Below, one piece after another: positions 8,188 to 16,639 of a stretch of 19,858 nt of DNA (position 1 is its first letter; each line of letters opens with the position of its first letter). The notes under the pieces are model-generated. The model was given only the letters and a program-made list of their open reading frames with translations. It was not told the origin of the DNA and did not search any database. Source of the DNA: Dictyocoela muelleri (taxonomy: Eukaryota > Microsporidia); NCBI GenBank assembly GCA_016256075.1, contig SDVU01000131.1, positions 1 to 19,858 of the forward strand, in the 5' to 3' direction. The position numbers and the translations under genes are program-made.

Positions 8188-8576
8188 ACTGTAGTCTTCT
8201 AATGTAAGGAGTATTATTTTTTAAAAAAAATCTTCTCTATTCTCATAACACTTCTTTAATCCTAAAACCACCCCTATCTCAAAATCTTCTATAACCCGCG
8301 TTCGCCAAATATTATGACAATAAAATTTATTAAGAGAAGTAGAGATAGCCAAATAGTTTAAACTTAAGATTTTAACATTTTATAAATCAAATAGCCTTTT
8401 AATTAAACAATCAGGGATAACATAAAGCGGTTAATGACTATATCAGTAATGTAAAGTAATTTGGGAGTAATGAAGCTGAGAGTTATGTTTGATATTTTTA
8501 AAATGAAGTATTATAGCAATCCAAGATGTGTATATAATAGCGCCGAATCATCTCAGAAAAGAAAATAGCTAAAAAT

Positions 8577-8795
8577 TATATGAAAACACCAATAATCATC
8601 TGTATGTTGCCGAGTCATTTTTAAAACAAAAATCGTTTTTACAGCGATAATCTTCGATGTGGGCATATAAATGGAGTCAATAAACTATATATTAAAGACC
8701 AAGGTTGGTGTAAAGTCTTCACGATAACAATTCTACATATTTTAAAAATATATATAATTTTAAGATATACCTGATTATCAGCCGTTTTCATATGT
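8577..8795. repeat. Short inverted repeat pair in non-coding DNA
   Basis: TATGAAAACACCAATAATCA at about 8579 is an imperfect inverted match to 8764-8791 (complement TATGAAAACGGCTGATAATCA). Between them, ACCAAGGTTGGTG at about 8700 resembles the tail of the retroposon-like repeat at 14163. From 8190 to 8950 nothing else can be supported. It may be a small MITE relic. Confidence 0.3.
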
Positions 8796-8954
8796 TTTTT
8801 TAAGTATTGTTTTTAGTTGCTTCATAGCATTTCTCATTACCTATTAAATTTACATTTGTTTTACTATAAGGAATTAGAGCAAGTCACGGAGCCATAAAAA
8901 ATAGAAAAACAACCTACCGATTCTATTATTAATGATCATAATTTCATTTTCCAA

Positions 8955-9023
8955 ATATTTTTAATTCGAATCGCGATACTTAAATTTTACATTCAAGAGT
9001 GTTAACTACTAAGCAATCTGCCC
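8955..9023 (-). repeat. tRNA-like relic (retroposon head), copy 1
   Basis: On the complement it begins GGGCAGATTGCTTAGTAG, continues TTAACACTCTTGAATGTAAA and then CGCGATTCGAATT. The layout is that of a tRNA A box, anticodon stem (CTTGAAT...ATTTAAG) and B box. It is clearly related to 14537-14609 (about four of five bases shared). Pairing of the acceptor and T stems is poor, so it is not a working tRNA gene. The body of the repeat does not follow convincingly. Confidence 0.45.
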
Positions 9024-9291
9024 GATTTAAAAATCATAATTAATGAAAAAGATATATAAATCCGAATATTTAGTTAAGATAATGTAACATCTAGAACTAA
9101 TAGTAACCAAAAAAAGAATATAACTTTTAAGGTTATCAATTATATTTTTTTAAAAAAAATATAAATATAAAATTATTTTTTTAAAAAGATTAAGATTATT
9201 TAAATATAAAATTATTAAAAAACTTTAAAAAATTGATCAAAAGCTATTCAAAAATGCGATAAAAAAAGTATACTAATCAGAAACACAAATA

Positions 9292-9296
9292 CCCCC
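9292..9296 (+). promoter_or_regulatory. CCC-type start signal of UTP21
   Basis: CCCCC ends two bases before the ATG at 9299. C-runs in the last dozen or so bases before the start codon are the described expression signal of many microsporidian genes, which have very short 5' leaders. It supports the chosen start. Confidence 0.75.
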
Positions 9297-9298
9297 AC

Positions 9299-12022
9299 AT
9301 GTTTCTTAAAAAATTCAGAACCCTTAACCAACAATTTCATCCAATTGCCAAATTCACATATCCATCATTAACAATAACAACTAAAACCTGTTCGTCAATA
9401 AATACATACAACACAAATCTTCAATTATTATTTAGCTATAATATAACTGGTGAGTTTGAAATTATAAATCAATATATTGTTGTTATTAATAATAATTTCA
9501 ATGATAATTCTAATGATAATAATTTAAACAATATTAACTTCAATGATAATAATTTAAAGAATAATAATTTAAACAATAATGATTTTTATGATAATAATTA
9601 TAATAATCATCTTTGTTTATTGAAAAGAGGTATTCTTTATAAAAAAATTTATTTTTCAAAACCAATTATCAATATTTGTGGTGATGATAAAAATTTAATA
9701 GTTGCAACTGAAAATAAGATTTTTTTCTTTAAAATTATTAATGAGAGTGATTATAAAGGATATATTAAAAATGAATCTATTAAAAATGAATGCATTAACA
9801 ATGAATGCATAAAAACTAAAACTATAAATAAAAATAAATGCTGCATAAACATATCAAAAGATAGAAACAACATCGAGAGCAACATTGAAAATAAAGAAAT
9901 TAATAACGAAAATAACGGCTATATCAATAACGAAGATAAAAACTTTACTAATAACGAAGATGACAACTTAATCGATAACGAAAAAAGCAATGATTTCATG
10001 ATAGTAAACTTAATAAATGACAACCAAATCATAATATTAAACCATACTTTGAATTTCAAAAATTCAATACTTTACAACCAATTCAAATTTAAAAATAAAA
10101 TATTAATAGCAAATGAAAACAAAATGATACTTTATAATTTTAAAAAGAAAAGTATTGTTTATAGATTTAAATATGTTTTTAAACAAATATTTTATTTTGA
10201 TAAAGAGAGTATTATAGGTGTATTAATTAATAATTATAAAGATAGTGATAATATTAATAATTATAAAGCTGGTGATGATATTAATGATTATAAACATGAC
10301 GATAATATTAGTGATTATAGAGGTGGTGATAATAGTGAAATGACTATTAATAACAAGACTATTAACACCATGATTATTGGTCCTTTTATAGCTATATTAA
10401 ACCTTAAAACTGAAAATATCCAAATAATTAATCATAAAGATATATTCCCGACTAACAACCAATCATTAACCAACATAACTAACATAAGTTCCCTTAAACC
10501 ATATTTAATAATAGTAACTTCAAATCAACTTCTCTATTTCTCAAACCTAAATTTAATATCAATTCTAGATGACATAATTTATGCATCATTTATTCCTAAT
10601 ACTGAATATATTTTATGCATTTCTAAAAATAAAATTCTAATTAAAGATTTGCAATTGAATGTAATTAAAAAAAGAGAAGTACACATGCCGCCTTATAATT
10701 CATTTTCAATAATCAATGATAATACATTAATGAGTAATACTTTTAATAAAAGATTGTTAATTAGTAATAATGACAAAGTTCAATCATTGTCAATCAACAA
10801 AGACGAACAGAATTTTATTTTTAATATCAAAGGAGTAATAAAAATGAAAGATAATTTAATAGCCACCTTGAATACTGATGATAAATATTCTAAAGATAAT
10901 ATCACGACTAAATGCAATATTACAACTAACAATAGTATTGACAGCACATCATTATACTCAATTGATTATAACAAATTATCACATCTCATCACAACACCTT
11001 TCAAAAACTTTTACTCTTCTCATAACTTTTACATGTTAATTTCTCATAAAGCATTTATTCTGACAAAATCATTTAAAGTTTTTAGATCATTTGAAGGCGA
11101 TTTTCAAAGTGGTGCTTTTGATATTTATCTGGACAAAATATTTCTTCAAAATAATAATTCAATTGAAGTTTATAAGATTAGCGATAAAAAGAAAATAAAG
11201 ATAATTAAAATAAATAATTTAAAAATGGACAATAAAAATAATGTGATATTTAGTGATAATGAAAATCATAATAATTACTTTAATAATAACAAGTCTAATA
11301 CCTCGTTCAAACCCTTTGATATTGAAATAAAATCCTCATTATTAATGATTAAAGATAATAATTATTTCAATCTATTGATAATTGATATAAATTCATATTC
11401 TCTTTTACGAATATATTCAGATTGTCGTGAATATAATTTTAGTGATGATTTGAAGTATTTAATTGTAGTTGGTGAAAAAATGAAGATTTATGATACTCGC
11501 GATGATTTTATTGTTTATGAAAATGATGAAGTCAAAAATAAAGAAGTTAGAAATATTGAAGTCAAAAATAAAGAAGTTGAAAATATTGAAGTCAAAAATA
11601 AAGAAGTTGAAAATAATAATAACAAAATTGATGATAATAAAATTAATAATAATTTTAATAGTGATACAACTAATGATAATTTTAATAATTCTAATTTTTG
11701 TAATAATAACTTTATTAATGATACGACTATTAATAACTTTAATATTAATCCAACTAATAATAATTTCAATAAAAATTCTACTCAAAAAAATATTAAATTT
11801 GCAATGTTCACTTCTGATCAAGAAAATATTTTAATTTGTAAAGAAAATGAAATTAGTCTTTATTCAATTCATGAAGCAAAAAATAATGCTGAAATTAATC
11901 ATAATACTGAAATTAATCTTAATACTGAAATTAATATTAATAATGACAATAATATTAAATTTAATGATGAAATTGAAGATATGTGTTACGAAATTTTATC
12001 AAATTTTGATAAGCAATATTAA
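9299..12022 (+). CDS. UTP21: UTP21-like WD-repeat protein of the small-subunit processome (UTP-B)
   Basis: 907 residues, intact. UTP21 (WDR36) is a twin beta-propeller of the nucleolar UTP-B complex that binds U3 snoRNP and pre-18S rRNA. The match is by order of segments: residues 6-47 (FRTLN...PIAKFT...TITT...INTYNTNLQLLFSY) follow the UTP21 start 'FRxxG...P...T..VTCVGKxFxxYDxxxLxLLFVS'. IVATENKIFFFK (134-145), KILIANENKMILYNF (267-281), VHMPP (461-465) and NLLIIDINSYSLLRIY...KMKIYDTR (691-734) fall where the later blades should be. Asn/Asp-rich inserts swell it (about 64-103, 148-233, 312-347, 650-680, 744-800, 871-895). It ends right after the last propeller strand (IKFAMFTSD...ISLYSI), so the C-terminal Utp21 helical domain is missing. 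It converges on HRD1. Other UTP propellers (PWP2, UTP12) fit the N-terminus less well. Confidence 0.7.
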   Translation: MFLKKFRTLNQQFHPIAKFTYPSLTITTKTCSSINTYNTNLQLLFSYNITGEFEIINQYIVVINNNFNDNSNDNNLNNINFNDNNLKNNNLNNNDFYDNNYNNHLCLLKRGILYKKIYFSKPIINICGDDKNLIVATENKIFFFKIINESDYKGYIKNESIKNECINNECIKTKTINKNKCCINISKDRNNIESNIENKEINNENNGYINNEDKNFTNNEDDNLIDNEKSNDFMIVNLINDNQIIILNHTLNFKNSILYNQFKFKNKILIANENKMILYNFKKKSIVYRFKYVFKQIFYFDKESIIGVLINNYKDSDNINNYKAGDDINDYKHDDNISDYRGGDNSEMTINNKTINTMIIGPFIAILNLKTENIQIINHKDIFPTNNQSLTNITNISSLKPYLIIVTSNQLLYFSNLNLISILDDIIYASFIPNTEYILCISKNKILIKDLQLNVIKKREVHMPPYNSFSIINDNTLMSNTFNKRLLISNNDKVQSLSINKDEQNFIFNIKGVIKMKDNLIATLNTDDKYSKDNITTKCNITTNNSIDSTSLYSIDYNKLSHLITTPFKNFYSSHNFYMLISHKAFILTKSFKVFRSFEGDFQSGAFDIYLDKIFLQNNNSIEVYKISDKKKIKIIKINNLKMDNKNNVIFSDNENHNNYFNNNKSNTSFKPFDIEIKSSLLMIKDNNYFNLLIIDINSYSLLRIYSDCREYNFSDDLKYLIVVGEKMKIYDTRDDFIVYENDEVKNKEVRNIEVKNKEVENIEVKNKEVENNNNKIDDNKINNNFNSDTTNDNFNNSNFCNNNFINDTTINNFNINPTNNNFNKNSTQKNIKFAMFTSDQENILICKENEISLYSIHEAKNNAEINHNTEINLNTEININNDNNIKFNDEIEDMCYEILSNFDKQY
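10232..10339 (+). repeat. In-frame 27-bp tandem repeat within UTP21
   Basis: Four 9-residue units: NYKDSDNIN, NYKAGDDIN, DYKHDDNIS, DYRGGDNSE. They are imperfect at both DNA and protein level and lie in a loop between propeller strands. Confidence 0.85.
11528..11617 (+). repeat. In-frame 30-bp tandem repeat within UTP21
   Basis: Three nearly identical units encode EVKNKEVRNI, EVKNKEVENI and EVKNKEVENN. The DNA units differ at only a few positions, so the expansion is recent. It lies in the loop before the last propeller strands; the same DNA gives misleading frames on both strands. Confidence 0.9.
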
Positions 12023-12441
12023 AGGAAAAATTAAATTATTTTTGTTATTAACTATTTAGTAATAAAATATAATTAATATAAAAATAATTAGTTATTAACT
12101 ATTTAGTAATGAAATATTTAATCTTTAACTATTTATTCCTTGACTATTTATTTATAAATTATTTAGTTATTAAATTATTTAGTTATTAATTATTTAGTTA
12201 TCAATAATTAATAATTAAAAATAATTACTTATTAACTATAATAATATAAATAATTAATATAATAAAAATATTTAGTTATTAACTATTTAGTTATTAACTA
12301 TAATATAATAAAAATATCTAGTTATTAACTATAATAATATAAATAATTTAATTAAAAATAATTAGTTATTAACTATTTAGTTATCAATTAGACGATTAAT
12401 AATTAATAATTATTAGATGATTAAAAATTTTTTGTAACAAA
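12023..12441. repeat. A+T-rich repeat tract between the two convergent genes
   Basis: About 420 bases made almost only of A and T, built from irregular copies of TAGTTATTAACTATTTAG and TAATATAAATAATTAA. No gene is visible. It holds the 3' ends of UTP21 and HRD1. Confidence 0.8.
12061..12066 (+). terminator. Candidate polyadenylation signal of UTP21
   Basis: AATAAA 38 bases after the stop codon. In such A+T-rich DNA it could occur by chance. Confidence 0.35.
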
Positions 12442-12447
12442 TTTATT
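12442..12447 (-). terminator. Candidate polyadenylation signal overlapping the HRD1 stop codon
   Basis: The final GAA TAA followed by A forms AATAAA across the stop codon. Overlap of stop and poly(A) signal is a known microsporidian habit with very short 3' ends; chance is not excluded. Confidence 0.4.
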
Positions 12448-13798
12448 CATATCTCACAGGTACACCTCTGATAACCTCATCTCTCGTCTCCAATTTAACT
12501 TCTTTTTTAAATAGAGATCTCCTACAAATTGGACAAACTTGTTGTTGTTCAGCCCATTTCAATAAACATTCTAAATGAAATAAATGACCACAATTTACTT
12601 TTCTCGCGGTTGACATTTCTTCTTGACAGATTGGGCAAATGTTGTCTTCATCGTTATTATCATAAATACCACTTTCTTTATTAATAGTTTGATTATCATG
12701 ATTACTTCCATTTTTCTTTTTAAAATCAACAACCTCACACTTCATTAACAAATCAACAACAACTTTATAATTATTATAATTCTGTATCTTACCCAAAAGA
12801 CCTTTAAAAGTAATTACCAACTCCCTAAAAATATTAAACGGAATTCGATACCTTAAGGACGTATAAAAAAAGAATATGCAATAAGAAATCATTTTAAACA
12901 ATAAATAAAAAATTTCAATTTTGAATTTTAAAATTGTATTGTTGTTTTTGTTGATTGTTAATGACAAGAGTGTTTTTAATGTTGATAAAAAAATTATCCC
13001 GTATTCAAAGGTGAAGAGAATTAGGATTGATGGAAGACTTATTGAGTTAGTTAAACATATTAAGAAGCATAAAAATGAAAATGTTAATAAAAAGAGACCC
13101 ATTGATGTTAGGCTTTGATTGTTAATGTCATTGTTAAAGTTAATGTTATTAAAGTTGATATCATCGTTATTGTTATTATCACTATTGTTAATATTGTTTT
13201 TATCATTTTTATTTTCCTTTGCATTGAAAGATTCATTTTTTAAATTCTTATTTGTATGAAAACGATTTTTAACTTGATTATCAATTGTATTTAGATCATT
13301 ATTCAAATTATTAAATTCATTATTAACTTCATTATTATTAACAACTTCGTTATTATTAACTTCATTATCAACTTCATTATCATTAACAACTTCGTTATTA
13401 AAATTTATATTATTCTCCGAATAAATAACCCTTTCTTGATAAATCCATGTTAATGACTTAACAGCCAACAAAATAGAGAATAAAAACATGTTCTTAACAT
13501 TCAAGTCATCACTAAAAACAGTAATAATCAACAAAATGTCTGTCAAAAACATAAAAGTTTGATCATTAACACTTGAAATTTCTTCATTTCTCAGATTATT
13601 CAGGAAATAGTATATTAGTGCTTTGCTGACAATATAGACGATTAGTGCAAGAAATGATATGTGTAGTAGGTGAAGAAAGTTTGTTGTGGTGGTTGTGAGG
13701 AGCATTGAGTATACAGTTCGTGTTTTTAGGTATTCGCGGTATGAGAAAAATAAAAGTGTTGCGAAGTGGATTAGTGCAGCTGTTAGGAGAAGTTTCAT
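12443..13798 (-). CDS. HRD1: HRD1/synoviolin-type ER membrane RING-H2 ubiquitin ligase
   Basis: 451 residues, intact. HRD1 is the ubiquitin ligase and retrotranslocation channel of ER-associated degradation, working with HRD3, DER1 and UBC7. Hydrophobic segments lie at about 2-20, 41-65, 81-95, 102-120, 221-240, 245-270 and 284-302. LNNLRNEEI...TVFSDDLNVKNMFLFSILLAVK...WIYQERV matches the HRD1 signature around TM3-TM4 (FGxLRxxE...F.D.........LLLLK.FHWL..DRV). The RING-H2 has Cys378, Cys381, Cys393, His395, His398, Cys401, Cys412 and Cys415, a complete C3H2C3 set, with HRD1-like CPICQEEM and CPICRR. An Asn-rich insert of about 93 residues (126-218) separates TM4 and TM5, on the cytosolic side in the usual topology. 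Only 36 residues follow the RING; the long tail of animal HRD1 is absent. The start is supported by CCCC just upstream. Confidence 0.9.
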   Translation of the reverse strand: MKLLLTAALIHFATLLFFSYREYLKTRTVYSMLLTTTTTNFLHLLHISFLALIVYIVSKALIYYFLNNLRNEEISSVNDQTFMFLTDILLIITVFSDDLNVKNMFLFSILLAVKSLTWIYQERVIYSENNINFNNEVVNDNEVDNEVNNNEVVNNNEVNNEFNNLNNDLNTIDNQVKNRFHTNKNLKNESFNAKENKNDKNNINNSDNNNNDDINFNNINFNNDINNQSLTSMGLFLLTFSFLCFLICLTNSISLPSILILFTFEYGIIFLSTLKTLLSLTINKNNNTILKFKIEIFYLLFKMISYCIFFFYTSLRYRIPFNIFRELVITFKGLLGKIQNYNNYKVVVDLLMKCEVVDFKKKNGSNHDNQTINKESGIYDNNDEDNICPICQEEMSTARKVNCGHLFHLECLLKWAEQQQVCPICRRSLFKKEVKLETRDEVIRGVPVRYE

Positions 13799-13801
13799 TT
13801 T

Positions 13802-13805
13802 GGGG
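13802..13805 (-). promoter_or_regulatory. CCC-type start signal of HRD1
   Basis: On the minus strand CACCCC lies three bases before the ATG at 13798. It is the same kind of microsporidian start signal as at UTP21. Confidence 0.75.
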
Positions 13806-13839
13806 TGACTTTTGAAGTTTTATTAAAAATTGAATTTTT

Positions 13840-14015
13840 TAAAATTGAGAATTTTAATTGTTTCATTTTAATTGAGTCATTTTAATTGAGGATTTTTTAA
13901 TTGAAGATTTTTTTTAATTGAGTTTTTTAAAGGGTATTTTTAATTGGCTATTTTTAATTTAAATCGTTATTTGACTATTTTTAATTTAAATCGTTAATTG
14001 ACTATTTTTGATCAG
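13840..14015. repeat. Degenerate T-rich tandem repeats upstream of HRD1
   Basis: First TTTTAATTGAG-like units (13850-13925), then two copies of GACTATTTTTAATTTAAATCGTTA (13973-14015 region). No gene. The 14016-14160 stretch is plain A+T-rich DNA. Confidence 0.6.
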
Positions 14016-14159
14016 ATTATTATTTATATAGTATTGTTATAAGAAGTAAGATTATTAAATAAAGTATATTGTTTATAATACAAAATTTAAACATAAAATA
14101 AAAAACATAAAAAGAAATGGTTTAATGAAAAATTGAAATTAATTCTTAAAATTATTTTT

Positions 14160-14609
14160 TATATTACATGCTGACAACATCCATAGAATCAACCCAGAGA
14201 TTGTCATCAACCTTGGTCCTTAGACCTTTGGTTCTTGGTGTTCTAATAATACGTCACTTCCTGAGCTACCATAAGCCCATCTCTATAGGCGATTTTCGTA
14301 CAATCATTGGCTCGGGGGGATACAGGTAATAAAGGTTTTTCATAATTTCTTTTACTACTTATTTTGCCGAGATGCGTCGTCACACTCATCCCTACACCTA
14401 GGAGAGTACATCTACCCCATTGTCATGTTATATCATGTCTTAATCAGATATATCACACTAAACAACTGTATATTATTACTATATTTCTATAGTTTTTGAC
14501 CGCCTAATCCCATTCCTTCATTATTTATTAATGAGTGACGTCAGCAGATTTTGAACCTCTATACTTAAATGTTACATTCAAGAGTGTTAACCAGTACGCT
14601 ATCTGGCCT
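14160..14609 (-). mobile_element. tRNA-headed, SINE-like repeat
   Basis: Read on the minus strand it begins GGCCAGATAGCGTACTGG (A box), then TTAACACTCTTGAATGTAAC and AGAGGTTCAAAATC (B box), a tRNA-like head of about 70 bases. A body of about 370 bases without reading frames follows and ends GGATGTTGTCAGCATG plus TAATATA. The same 3' end recurs at 19795-19858, followed there by a long TAATA-type simple repeat, as expected of a retroposon tail. The head recurs at 8955-9023. The A and B boxes suggest RNA polymerase III transcription (inference). Acceptor pairing is incomplete (5 of 7), so it is not a tRNA gene. No target duplication is certain. Confidence 0.5.
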
Positions 14610-14614
14610 ATTGG

Positions 14615-16032
14615 CAATTTTTTGCATTACTATTGAATACTTTGTATCATTATTATTAAGTTTTTTTTGCATTATTGTCAAATATTTTTTTTAAAAAAAT
14701 AAATTATACTCTTAAGTGAAATATTCTCGAGACAGAAAACGATGAGTTTTTAATAAAAATGTTTTAAAAGAGCAACCCGTCGATGATTTAAATGTCGTAA
14801 GATAGAGAGCAGACTGTTAATAAAAGTAAAGTATAATGTTCGTTAGGTTTGTTTGATAATGTGCGCAACCTAAAAATATGCAGCCTGTTCTTAATCTTTT
14901 CGAAAGTTTTTAAAGAGACTTAATAAATGATAAAATTTCCGAGATATAACAGAAATTTCAAAATTCAGTACCGCAGAGCAAAAAAAAAATCAGCATCTAA
15001 TAAATATTAAGCTTTGGAGAAGAATTTATATCATCATCGATAAGTATATATTCATACATATCTTTAAAGGCTCTGAGTAGAATACTCTTGCTTAAAAATA
15101 ATAGTAGATCATACTCTTTGTCTAATTTTCTCATTTTATAAAAAAATGAATTGTATGAAGAAGAAATATACCTTAATATCAGTAAACAGAAACAGCAATA
15201 AATATAAAACTACAATAGCTCAGTAGGTAACATCATTATTGGATATAAATGACGATCAAATGTATTTTTTAACTGATAAGAGCATTAATTTGCATCATAA
15301 TAAAGTTTTGGCTAGTTTCATAAATTCTAAATACTTTATTGGTGTTCCTAATCCAAAGGATGCGAATACTACAATCTTTAGTGCTATTGCGAACGATAAA
15401 ATTTTCGCCCAAAAAAGCAAAAGTAGGAAGTTTTAAATCTGCGGATTTAAAAGATTTTATTAAAACAAAACTTCTAATTTTTGATCAAAATGATGAGTTT
15501 TAATCATCATGAATAATGCTTATTTGCCTATCCCTGCTGGAGTAAGAATAAATAGTTTGTAGAAAATATATCCTCAAATCTCTTCCCTATTATATACCAA
15601 AATAAATCCAATATAGGAATTATTTTCGTTTTTAAGTCGAGAGCTTAACAACACAATAATTAATATAATATCAATACTTATTGACGTAATATATAGTGTT
15701 CATTAAAGCGCTTTTTTGGATTTAGACTGTTACTTTAATCATATACGTGTTTGGGATGTAAAGCCATTTCTTGGGTACTAGTAACATTTCTTGTCTAGAT
15801 TTCATTTAAAAATAAACAAGGGAATTTATCCAAACTTCATTTTTCTTTTTATTACACATTATTCTTTTTCAAATTTGAAAAAGCAGTCAATAATAATGCA
15901 AAAGCAGACCATAATAATGAAAAAGTTTAGCCAATAATAATGCAAAAATTAGTTAATTTTAATTCAAAAATTAGTCAATAAAATTGCAAAATCTGTTAAT
16001 AATAATGCAAAAGTGGTATATAATAATGAAAT
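14615..16032. mobile_element. Cryptic element with inverted subterminal repeat clusters
   Basis: Copies of CAATAATAATGCAAAA lie in one orientation at 15890-16030 (about six degenerate units, roughly 20-25 bp apart) and in the opposite orientation at 14617-14690 (about three). That is the layout seen at the ends of the Merlin element at 4536-5661. The interior (1.2 kb) has only short broken frames. The longest, 15239-15436 (plus, TTG start, SINLHHNKVLASFINSKYF), and a 46-codon frame on the minus strand near 15150-15010 have no family I recognise. I therefore call it a decayed DNA transposon of unknown type, with low certainty. Confidence 0.35.
15209..15270 (+). other. tRNA-like A-box segment
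   Basis: TACAATAGCTCAGTAGGTAA matches a tRNA D-arm and A box very well. Beyond it, TCATT...AATGA could be an anticodon stem but the loop is too long, and only a poor B box (CGATCAAAT) follows. It is most likely a tRNA-derived relic, not a gene. Confidence 0.3.
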
Positions 16033-16059
16033 GGACTGAATATGGTGTTAGTAATATTA

Positions 16060-16100
16060 TTAATCATTTAAAGACCCGGAATTCAATTCCCGATGGTTTT
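16060..16100 (+). other. tRNA-like T-arm segment
   Basis: ACCCGGAATTCAATTCCCGA resembles a tRNA T-arm with B box (compare GACCCGGGTTCAATTCCCGG). The preceding bases do not fold into D and anticodon arms. It lies directly before the Merlin element's left end. Confidence 0.25.
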
Positions 16101-16105
16101 ACATA

Positions 16106-16113
16106 AAAATTTT
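16106..16113. repeat. Left target-site duplication of the second Merlin element (AAAATTTT)
   Basis: AAAATTTT recurs at 17622-17629 just outside the other end. The sequence is its own complement, so an extension of the terminal repeat cannot be told apart from a duplication. Confidence 0.45.
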
Positions 16114-16187
16114 GAAGCTAGTCCAAAATCCTCCCAGAGCGACCTAGTCCAAAATTTCCCCCTAATTCTAAAAATATAAAAAAATGG

Positions 16188-16600
16188 CACAGTCTGTAGC
16201 GGTTCCAGCCCGTAGCGATTCCACACTAAACGAGACCAAAATTTTTTAATAAAATTATGGAATATTTATTGAAATTATTAAATATTAAATATGTGCTATA
16301 CAAAAAATAAATTAAATATTTTTTATTTGAATTTTGTAATTATATTTCTTATCTTTTTTTTATACATTAAAAGGCTTAAAAATATTAAAAATTAATTAAA
16401 CAGTTTTTAAACCTTTTAATGTATTTTTAAGAGTCAAATAAATATAATTACAAAATTTAAATAAAAAATATTTAATTTATTTTTTGTATAGCCCATAGTT
16501 AATATTTAATAATTTCAATAAATATTCCATAATTTTATTAAAAAATTTTAGACCCCATATAGTGTAGAATCTTTACGTGCTGGAACCGCTACGGACTGTG
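16188..16600. mobile_element. Foldback (long inverted repeat) element 2
   Basis: The left arm starts CACAGTCTGTAGCGGTTCCA; the complement of the right arm starts CACAGTCCGTAGCGGTTCCA. The arms (about 200 bases each, centre near 16394) stay closely matched, for example over TTTTTTAATAAAATTATGGA and TATACAAAAAATAAATTAAA. AAAAATAT occurs a few bases outside each end (16170 and 16603) but not directly adjacent. There is no coding capacity. The family is different in sequence from foldback 1 at 5668-6084 but almost the same in size. Confidence 0.75.
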
Positions 16601-16639
16601 ACAAAAATATTATTAACTCTTTATGAATGTAGAATGTAT

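Noticed and set aside
11459-12059. Several 70-120 codon frames on both strands
   Set aside because: Shadows of the Asn-rich repeats of UTP21; extreme Ile/Leu/Lys composition.
12921-13118. 65-codon plus-strand frame
   Set aside because: Antisense shadow of HRD1 over TM segments.
15239-15436. 65-codon frame as a host gene
   Set aside because: TTG start without a C-run, no recognisable domain, in the middle of the presumed decayed element.
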